Positions 1 through 5,399 of a DNA stretch of 5,399 bases are shown here, piece by piece; position 1 is the first letter of the stretch, and every line of letters starts with the position of its first letter. The translations under genes were made by a program, and so were the position numbers. The notes beneath the pieces are model-generated. The model made no database searches. It was not told the origin of the DNA and worked only from the letters and a program-made list of their open reading frames with translations. This DNA comes from JAHOYW01 sp964515915 (GTDB lineage: Bacteria > Verrucomicrobiota > Lentisphaeria > Victivallales > Victivallaceae), in contig CAZEXM010000145.1 in assembly GCA_964515915.1 (NCBI GenBank), positions 1 to 5,399 on the forward strand. The letters are read 5' to 3'.

Positions 1-68
1 TTCTATCTGTATATTTCAACCCAATTTTAATTAAATACTTTTGCAATTAGCTCTGAACAGTAATAATT

Positions 69-75
69 AAGGTGG
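69..75 (+). promoter_or_regulatory. Ribosome binding site of the PurN-like gene
   Basis: AAGGTGG lies four bases before the ATG at 80 and is followed by a second purine-rich piece (CGGA). It favours the upstream ATG at 80 over the in-frame ATG at 119, which is preceded only by GGG and a run of A. The spacing is slightly short. The same AAGGTGG string recurs before the next gene. Confidence 0.6.
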
Positions 76-79
76 CGGA

Positions 80-955
80 ATGCTGGTAAATTTATTAAAA
101 CACGCAAATGGGAAAAAAATGCCGAAGGGAGCTATTTTTATGAGCGGCGGTGGTTCCAACGCTGAAAAGGTTCTCGAATTCCGGAAAAAAACTTCAGCAA
201 AATGGCTGCCGGCGGTGATAATAACTGACGCTCCCGAAAAAAGCCGCGCCACCGAAATCGCGGCAGAATATGATTTGCCCCTGGTTGAACTGAGTATCAG
301 AAAATTCTACCGCGAGCACGGGGAAAATAAAATATCCCTGGCCAGTGAAAACGGCCGCCGTATCCGTGAACTCTGGACTGCCGCTTTGCGTGAAAAAATT
401 GCTCCGTTTAATATCGATTTCGGCATTCTGGCAGGCTTTATGCCGCTGTCCAACATTAGCGGCGACTTTCCCTGCCTTAATGTGCATCCCGGGGATTTGA
501 CCGTGGAACGCGACGGCCGCCGTATATTTACCGGGCTGCACGCGATACCAACTGAACTGGCCATCATCAATGCTTTCAAAACAATTCGCAGCAGTGTTAT
601 TATCGCTCAGCCTTACACCGGCCAGGGGGGCGAAATGGACAGCGGGCCGATTTTAGGTGTTTCTCCGGAACTGAAACTGGATCTGCAGGGTTTCAGCTAT
701 GCTCAATTGTTGGATATCTACAAAAACCGCCCGGCTCAAAAGCCCGCCGGCGGCTGGAACGACGCACTTAGTAAAATTGCCGCCGCTAACCAGGAACGCC
801 TGAAGGAAAAAGGCGACTGGATAGTCTTTCCTCAAGTAGTTAACGATTTCGCGGCCGGAAGATTCGCGCTGGACGCTGGGCATTTGTATTTCAAAACCGG
901 ACACTCCTGGGCAAAGGTCGATATAATTGAGTATAAAAAACTGGTAAATAAATGA
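80..955 (+). CDS. PurN-like formyltransferase family protein
   Basis: Member of the formyltransferase fold of phosphoribosylglycinamide formyltransferase (PurN), which moves a formyl group from 10-formyltetrahydrofolate to GAR in purine synthesis; it would act in the cytoplasm. Seen in the 291 residues: the N-terminal glycine-rich nucleotide loop SGGGSN (22-27); a PurN-like second strand AVIITDAPEKSRA (45-57); LAGFM (117-121); LNVHPG (133-138); GLHA (152-155); and MDSGPIL (186-192). These supply the family's catalytic Asn, His and Asp as N134, H136 and D187. The segment WIVFPQVVNDFAAGR (about 248-262) matches the PurN C-terminal helix region. It is much longer than E. coli PurN (212 residues): extra residues lie around 75-105, in the loop after HPG, and at about 200-245. 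The usual SVH of the strand before the catalytic Asp reads SVI here. Start 80 was chosen for its ribosome binding site; M14 (nt 119) would begin closer to the first strand, as in PurN. The substrate may be GAR or another amine; the family is firm, the exact activity is not. Confidence 0.85.
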   Translation: MLVNLLKHANGKKMPKGAIFMSGGGSNAEKVLEFRKKTSAKWLPAVIITDAPEKSRATEIAAEYDLPLVELSIRKFYREHGENKISLASENGRRIRELWTAALREKIAPFNIDFGILAGFMPLSNISGDFPCLNVHPGDLTVERDGRRIFTGLHAIPTELAIINAFKTIRSSVIIAQPYTGQGGEMDSGPILGVSPELKLDLQGFSYAQLLDIYKNRPAQKPAGGWNDALSKIAAANQERLKEKGDWIVFPQVVNDFAAGRFALDAGHLYFKTGHSWAKVDIIEYKKLVNK

Positions 956-995
956 ATTTGTTGTATCGTATTAAGGTGCGATAACGTGGTAAATC

Positions 996-1002
996 AAGGT
1001 GG
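996..1002 (+). promoter_or_regulatory. Ribosome binding site deciding the start of the YdbH-like gene
   Basis: AAGGTGG ends seven bases before the ATG at 1010, which is good spacing. A competing in-frame GTG at 986 has its own AAGGTG (973-978), also seven bases upstream. ATG at 1010 is preferred because it is the commoner start codon, its site is longer, and it gives a typical short basic N-terminus before the membrane helix. Confidence 0.6.
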
Positions 1003-1009
1003 ATGGAAA

Positions 1010-4000
1010 ATGCCTTTAAAACGAATAGCTAAGTTTTTAATAATTACGATTACTGTTCTTGTGTGTGTGCTCATTGGCGCGTATTGCTATTTCTTTTACA
1101 GTTATATGCCGAATCACTTTCAGAAGAAGATTTTGCCGGACTTGATGAAAGACGCCGGTATCAGCGGGTTTTCCGGCAAAGTGAAAAGCGCCGGGGCATT
1201 TGGCGCAAATCTTGGCGAGTTATGTATTGGAGACCCTGAAAATCCTACCCTGAAAGTCCGCTCGGTCATAATAAAATATCATTTTCAAAATATTTTTATG
1301 CCGCGCACGCCGGATATAACCAGTCTTGAATTCAGCGGAGTTGAATTGATTTGCCGGATAAGGGGCAAACGCTTCGAAATAAATAATGTTGATATTGAAA
1401 AATTCGTTGAACAATTAATGAAACGTTTCAGCGGCAAACACAAAAAAGCTATAGGTTTCTGGGGAAAAACGAAACTGAAAGTTACTGACGGCCTGATGCA
1501 TCTGGACTGGAACGGAACCAGATTGCTCCTGCCCTTTGAACTGCTTTTCAATCCAGAAAAACAAAATTGGGAAATATTTACCGCCGAGTTGAAATTCACC
1601 TGGCGGGAGCATCCGGTTAAAGCCGAATTACTGGTCGATTTGAACAAACAAACGACAGAAATCAAGTTTAACGCCCGGGTTGAGATGAGAAGACTGCTGG
1701 ATTTAATGAAAAGATCAAAGCAGTGGGCAGCGTTGTCTGAACTGAAATTGGCAGGATTAGCCGATTTGAGGGGAGATATTCGCTTTGGTTTTTCCTCCGG
1801 CGAAATACAGAAATTAATGATCAGCGGCACTTCGAAAAGTTGTGAAATACATTATGGCGCTTTGTCCTTATATAATAAAAGACGCCCGTCCGGACTGAAA
1901 ATTCCTTTGACGATCAGCGTGAGTTCTGACGGCGATGATTATACCTGGAAGCTGCGGAATGGCCTGGTAAAAAAGCCGATCGCTGTATTTGCGCGCGAAC
2001 TTTCATGTTTTGTATCCCGAAACAAACGAAAAGCTTTACGTTTTGGAGGTGAGTTGGAATTAGATCTCGCCAAACTCAAATTGTTCAGGTACTATGCCAT
2101 CAAGAATGAGAGCGGAACAAATCCGGTCAGAAAAATAAGTGGAAGATTTAATCGAATTACAAAGAACTGGCAATTAGAGACTGTCGAGTCCGGCGGCTAT
2201 GCCCGCAAAACCCCGATTAAGTCGCTTATAACTTGCGGTGAAACAAAAATTTTTGCTGAAATCAGCGAGTTGGGATTCAGCGGCAGGGGATGCGGGCGAA
2301 ACGGCAAGTTGGCGGTGAAAATGCAGGTGAAAAAGCTTTCCGCCACTGGCTATAAAAATGCTTTTTTCTGTGATAACCTTGAGTTGTATTCCAATTTTCA
2401 GCTTGTTCCCAGCTCCGGCGGGAAAATGCGAATCAAGAAGAATCATTTTAAATTTGTAGTACCTGAATTTTTTTGTTCGTCGCTTGAACGTCAGATAAAA
2501 ATAAATGATTTGACAATTAGCGGCAGTAATTCCTTTGACGGCTTCAAGATGAACGGTTTTGAGTTGACTGCCGATACTGGAATAGTAAAAATTAAACAAA
2601 ACAACAATCTGTTGACCGGTAAAAATAACCTGTTGACGCTTGACGGGATATTCCAGAAGAGTAAAAAAACATGGGAATTGGCGATTAACAGCCGTTCAGC
2701 TGAGATATCAGGAAAATATAACAAAAATGATTTCAATTTACGCAACGCGCAAAGCAAAATTTTCTTAAGTTTGCCGGACCCGTTGTTTAAATGGGCGGGA
2801 ACCAGAAGCTGTAACGTCCGTTTGAAATGTGATGGCGGAAGCTACGGGAATGAAGCGGAAAAGTTAAAATTTTCCGGATTTAAGCTTGGGACGGCTTTGA
2901 CTTTTGATGCGGGAAGGCGCTTGCTGGAGGAAACTTTCAGCGGAAAAATAGACAATGTAGAGGCAAAGTATCAGGATTTCAATACTGTTGTCGCCAATCT
3001 GGAACTGGTGGGCAAATTTGACCGTGCCGGGAAAAAGTCCGGAAAAAAAACAGTGCCGGCTTTTTTGAGCCGCCTGGAAGCGAAGTCAATACGCGTGCAG
3101 CGTAATGACATAAAATATTCAGCGAAATCAGTTCAGTTGAATTTAGCGGGAGAGACTTTTGCTGAACTGATGATGCCGAAGTCTTTTCAAGCCGGGTTCG
3201 TGCTTCCCGCGTTATCCATTTCGCGCGGCGAAGATAAAATACAAATAATCAATACTTCGCTGAAAGCAGACAGTATTTTTGCGAATGAGAATAACGGGTA
3301 TGATTGGCGGCGGTCCCTTAAAAATATAAATATTGAACTGGCGCTTGATAAAATCTCCGGAATTTGGGAAAAAATTAATATTTTGAGTAAAAAAACCTTA
3401 ATAAACGCCAGCGCGAAAATCGGCTTCAAAAATTCCGCTGTGCGGCTCAAAAATTTGAACTTCGGCCTTCGCGGCGTAAAGACGGTCGCGTATACTAAAT
3501 CCTGGAAGCTTGCCAGCCGAAAATTTTCCCTGAATTCCACCGGTAAAGGTACTGTTGATTCCAAATTAACCTTGAAACCAAATCTGCGCTTGAATAATTT
3601 TTATGTTTCTTCACGGAGCGTGAGTTTGCACATTCCGGAAGCCGTGATTACGGCAGACCTGACTGACGGCAAAGTTTCAGGACTAATATTCTGGGACAAT
3701 GCGGCTTTTTCCAAAAATAATTCAGACTTGCAGGGCGGGCGGATATCTTTGCGCTTACCCTTTGGCGCCGGCGCGGCGGAGGGGAAACTGACTATAGACA
3801 AAGTAAAACTGCGCAATCAGAATATGGGGAGGATAGATGCTAAATTAAAGATCAAAGATGATGATTTATTAATTAAGGCCAGTCATTTTTCGAATTTTTT
3901 CCCGGACGCCAGTGCCTTTTTCAGCGGCAGGGTGAAACTTTCCGCTTCACCCGTCTGGGAAGGAGATTTTACTGTCCCTGAATTTGAAGTCAAAAACCTT

Positions 4001-4876
4001 CGGAGCACCAGTTTGGTGTTTCCCGGATTGGGCCTTGGATTTACCGGCAGAGTGGCGATGGAAGGGAGTTTGCAGGGGGATTTGAACAGTTGCAAAAGTT
4101 CCGGTGCTATTTCTGTAAAAGGGGGCACACTGTATTTTGATTCGTGGAAATTGAAGGGAGTAACAACAACATGTACTTTTACTGATTTATTTAACGCGGA
4201 AAGCGCGGCGCATCAGAAATTGTATTGCAAAGAGGCAAAAAATGATTCGCTTAAATTTTCCAATATGCAACTTGAATTCCAGTTGCGGGGATTGAAAAAA
4301 TTACATGTCGAAGGTTTGTCCACCGGCTGGTTCGGGGGGCGTTTGACCAACTTGAGGCCCTTTGTATTAACGAATAATATTTCGATTCCCGGGAAAGTTA
4401 ATTTTTTGGCGTCGAAAATTATTTTGTCGCCGCTTTTGGATTACCTGGGAGTTAAAGGGCTCTCGTCCGACGCGCTTGTCGGGGGAGTTATACCCTTTGA
4501 AATCAAGGCGGACAAAGTTTTTATTTCCGATGCGGCTTTAGCCACCCAAACCAGTATAAGGGGGTTTTTGCGTCTGGATGGAGATTGGAGTAAATATTCA
4601 GGTACTGATGAATCCGAAATCAGCCGGAAGAAATTCACGGAGGCGGCTCTCAAACGCTTTAATTATAATTGGATACGTTTAAACGTTACTACTACGCCGC
4701 AAATGTCCAGTATTGGACTCAATATAGATGGTTGTCCAGCGAAGGCTGTCGCCTTCAAATACAATGCGAAAAAAGCTTTATTCGAGCCGACGTCTCCCGG
4801 CGAGCCGGGAATAAATGGAGATATGACAATAGAAACGAAATTTAGAATACCAAAAAATAAAGAGGTTTTGAAATGA
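1010..4876 (+). CDS. YdbH-like AsmA-superfamily envelope protein (probable inter-membrane phospholipid transporter)
   Basis: From ATG 1010 the product has 1288 residues; GTG at 986 would add eight. A basic start (MPLKRIAK) leads into one membrane helix at about residues 9-30. The rest is a very long periplasmic region of alternating beta-strand character, rich in short turns such as FSG, LSG and DGG, as expected for the lipid-carrying groove of AsmA-like proteins. The last 250 or so residues resemble the YdbH C-terminal domain (Pfam DctA-YdbH): strands before LSPLLDYLGVKGL (about 1140-1152), the GGVIPFEI turn, GFLRLDG, then ALKRFNYNWIRLNV (from about 1212), and a final GDMTIETKFRIP. In E. coli, YdbH works with TamB and YhdP to move phospholipids to the outer membrane, with the lipoprotein YnbE and with YdbL. 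Neither partner gene is visible here, and the protein is considerably longer than E. coli YdbH as I recall it. It contains 16 cysteines, high for a periplasmic protein. Its stop overlaps the next start. AsmA-superfamily membership is well supported; the YdbH subgroup is likely, and lipid transport is inferred from the family. Confidence 0.8.
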   Translation: MPLKRIAKFLIITITVLVCVLIGAYCYFFYSYMPNHFQKKILPDLMKDAGISGFSGKVKSAGAFGANLGELCIGDPENPTLKVRSVIIKYHFQNIFMPRTPDITSLEFSGVELICRIRGKRFEINNVDIEKFVEQLMKRFSGKHKKAIGFWGKTKLKVTDGLMHLDWNGTRLLLPFELLFNPEKQNWEIFTAELKFTWREHPVKAELLVDLNKQTTEIKFNARVEMRRLLDLMKRSKQWAALSELKLAGLADLRGDIRFGFSSGEIQKLMISGTSKSCEIHYGALSLYNKRRPSGLKIPLTISVSSDGDDYTWKLRNGLVKKPIAVFARELSCFVSRNKRKALRFGGELELDLAKLKLFRYYAIKNESGTNPVRKISGRFNRITKNWQLETVESGGYARKTPIKSLITCGETKIFAEISELGFSGRGCGRNGKLAVKMQVKKLSATGYKNAFFCDNLELYSNFQLVPSSGGKMRIKKNHFKFVVPEFFCSSLERQIKINDLTISGSNSFDGFKMNGFELTADTGIVKIKQNNNLLTGKNNLLTLDGIFQKSKKTWELAINSRSAEISGKYNKNDFNLRNAQSKIFLSLPDPLFKWAGTRSCNVRLKCDGGSYGNEAEKLKFSGFKLGTALTFDAGRRLLEETFSGKIDNVEAKYQDFNTVVANLELVGKFDRAGKKSGKKTVPAFLSRLEAKSIRVQRNDIKYSAKSVQLNLAGETFAELMMPKSFQAGFVLPALSISRGEDKIQIINTSLKADSIFANENNGYDWRRSLKNINIELALDKISGIWEKINILSKKTLINASAKIGFKNSAVRLKNLNFGLRGVKTVAYTKSWKLASRKFSLNSTGKGTVDSKLTLKPNLRLNNFYVSSRSVSLHIPEAVITADLTDGKVSGLIFWDNAAFSKNNSDLQGGRISLRLPFGAGAAEGKLTIDKVKLRNQNMGRIDAKLKIKDDDLLIKASHFSNFFPDASAFFSGRVKLSASPVWEGDFTVPEFEVKNLRSTSLVFPGLGLGFTGRVAMEGSLQGDLNSCKSSGAISVKGGTLYFDSWKLKGVTTTCTFTDLFNAESAAHQKLYCKEAKNDSLKFSNMQLEFQLRGLKKLHVEGLSTGWFGGRLTNLRPFVLTNNISIPGKVNFLASKIILSPLLDYLGVKGLSSDALVGGVIPFEIKADKVFISDAALATQTSIRGFLRLDGDWSKYSGTDESEISRKKFTEAALKRFNYNWIRLNVTTTPQMSSIGLNIDGCPAKAVAFKYNAKKALFEPTSPGEPGINGDMTIETKFRIPKNKEVLK
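4862..4866 (+). promoter_or_regulatory. Ribosome binding site of the YhcH-family gene, inside the preceding gene
   Basis: GAGGT lies six bases before the ATG at 4873, within the last codons of the YdbH-like gene. With the ATGA stop/start overlap it suggests translational coupling of the two genes, with reinitiation after the upstream stop. Confidence 0.6.
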
Positions 4877-5346
4877 TCCTGGATTTATGTGAAAACTGGA
4901 CTGACTACGCATATGGGAAAGAAGAAGTGTGGGCTGAAGCTTTTAGCTTTTTAGCTTCTCTTGAGCCGGATTGTGTGAGTAAAAAGTATGATATTATCGG
5001 CGATGACATGTTTGCTGTAGTTCAATTTTATGATACTAAAGACATCGCGGAATGTAGAATCGAAACCCACCATAAATATATTGATATTCAGACTTTGTTA
5101 GTTGGAAATGAGCGCATGTTTTACGCTGCGGCCAATGCGCTTGAGCTGAGTGAAGAATATAATGCGGATAATGATGTTGCTTTTTATAAATACGCCGCCG
5201 ACAAAGTGATCCAATATGCTTTAACTCCGGGTGTTTTCACAATTTTTTTCCCGAACGAGGGACACATGCCGGGTGTGGCTTTAAATTCCGGCATAGCACC
5301 AGTCAAAAAAGTGGTGATAAAAATAGCCGCGAAGCTGTTGAAATAA
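4873..5346 (+). CDS. YhcH/YjgK/YiaL family protein (sugar anomerase/EbgC-like)
   Basis: A 157-residue protein of normal length for the YhcH/YjgK/YiaL (DUF386) family, which has a cupin-like beta-barrel with a metal site. Known members include NanQ (YhcH), an anomerase for N-acetylneuraminate, and EbgC, the small subunit of evolved beta-galactosidase. Seen here: the MI.D opening; the signature ETHHKYIDIQ (residues 64-73), with E64 and H66 as probable metal ligands; FFPNEGHMPG (125-134), with H131 as a further ligand; and the closing VKKVVIKI (144-151), whose lysine K150 is conserved in the family. There is no signal peptide, so it is cytoplasmic. The start is fixed by GAGGT six bases upstream and by the four-base overlap with the YdbH-like gene. 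Family membership is very secure. The sugar is unknown, since no sialic-acid or galactoside genes are in the window. It may act on sugars released from envelope or host glycans, but that is speculation. Confidence 0.92.
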   Translation: MILDLCENWTDYAYGKEEVWAEAFSFLASLEPDCVSKKYDIIGDDMFAVVQFYDTKDIAECRIETHHKYIDIQTLLVGNERMFYAAANALELSEEYNADNDVAFYKYAADKVIQYALTPGVFTIFFPNEGHMPGVALNSGIAPVKKVVIKIAAKLLK

Positions 5347-5389
5347 GGTTCTTCTGCACTTTGTGACACAGATTTCTAGCCAGAACCTT
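5345..5389 (+). terminator. Inverted repeat at operon end, possible terminator
   Basis: Perfect 8-base arms AAGGTTCT (5345-5352) and AGAACCTT (5382-5389) enclose a 29-base loop. The loop can fold further: TCTG (5353-5356) pairs with CAGA (5369-5372), and inside it CAC (5357-5359) pairs with GTG (5363-5365) over a TTT loop, leaving ACA bulged. The left arm uses the last two bases of the TAA stop of the YhcH-family gene. Only three T follow before CG, so it is a poor classic intrinsic terminator. It could instead be a 3'-end protecting hairpin or a protein-binding site. Confidence 0.35.
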
Positions 5390-5399
5390 TCGCCATCAA

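Noticed and set aside
1..50. Possible tail of an upstream gene
   Set aside because: All three forward frames reach a stop by base 50 and none of the short peptides is recognisable, so no partial gene can be supported.
41..67. Promoter-like pair TTGCAA (41-46) and AATAAT (62-67)
   Set aside because: The spacing is only 15 bases, and transcription would begin at about the ribosome binding site at 69-75, so it is unlikely to drive the gene at 80.
986..1009. GTG at 986 as start of the YdbH-like gene
   Set aside because: It is possible and has an AAGGTG upstream, but ATG 1010 has the longer ribosome binding site and a more typical N-terminus. The added residues VNQGGWK look like translated ribosome-binding-site sequence.
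1270..1298. AAAATAT/ATATTTT inverted repeat
   Set aside because: AT-rich chance pairing within coding sequence, with no regulatory context.
1285..1830. 181-residue open frame on the minus strand
   Set aside because: It lies wholly inside the YdbH-like gene, its composition is that of a reverse-complement shadow, and it shows no recognisable domain or ribosome binding site.
4936..4958. GAAGCT/AGCTTC inverted repeat near the start of the YhcH-family gene
   Set aside because: It falls in codons for a normal helix (EAFSFLAS) and the six-base arms are easily explained by repeated GCT/CTT codons.

Overview
The window holds three plus-strand genes packed head to tail: a divergent PurN-like formyltransferase (80-955), a very large AsmA-superfamily envelope protein resembling YdbH (start chosen at 1010, end 4876), and a small YhcH/YjgK/YiaL-family sugar-processing protein (4873-5346). 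They very probably form one transcription unit. The first two genes are 54 bases apart and the last two overlap by four bases (ATGA). No RNA gene, mobile element, CRISPR array or gene on the minus strand could be supported.

A YdbH-like protein implies a diderm (Gram-negative-type) bacterium, because this family spans the periplasm between inner and outer membrane. Shine-Dalgarno-like sequences (AAGGTGG, AAGGTG, GAGGT) precede the starts. The divergence of all three proteins from proteobacterial relatives and the moderate base composition would fit a non-proteobacterial diderm, for example the PVC group (Lentisphaerae-like). That placement is a guess and not a sequence-based assignment.

By region: 1-79 is AT-rich upstream DNA with a ribosome binding site at its end but no convincing promoter. 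80-955 encodes the formyltransferase. 956-1009 is a short junction with two stacked ribosome-binding-like sites and a possible 10-codon leader. 1010-4876 encodes the envelope protein. 4873-5346 encodes the YhcH-family protein. 5345-5389 is a long inverted repeat that overlaps the last stop codon and may end the operon.

The three functions (one-carbon/formyl transfer, probable inter-membrane lipid transport, sugar anomer or sugar-acid metabolism) do not form an obvious pathway. The gene order is therefore the most unusual aspect. I see no sign of a defence system or of a clearly novel machine. The points worth pursuing are the partnerless YdbH-like protein, the expanded PurN-like enzyme and the translational coupling arrangement.
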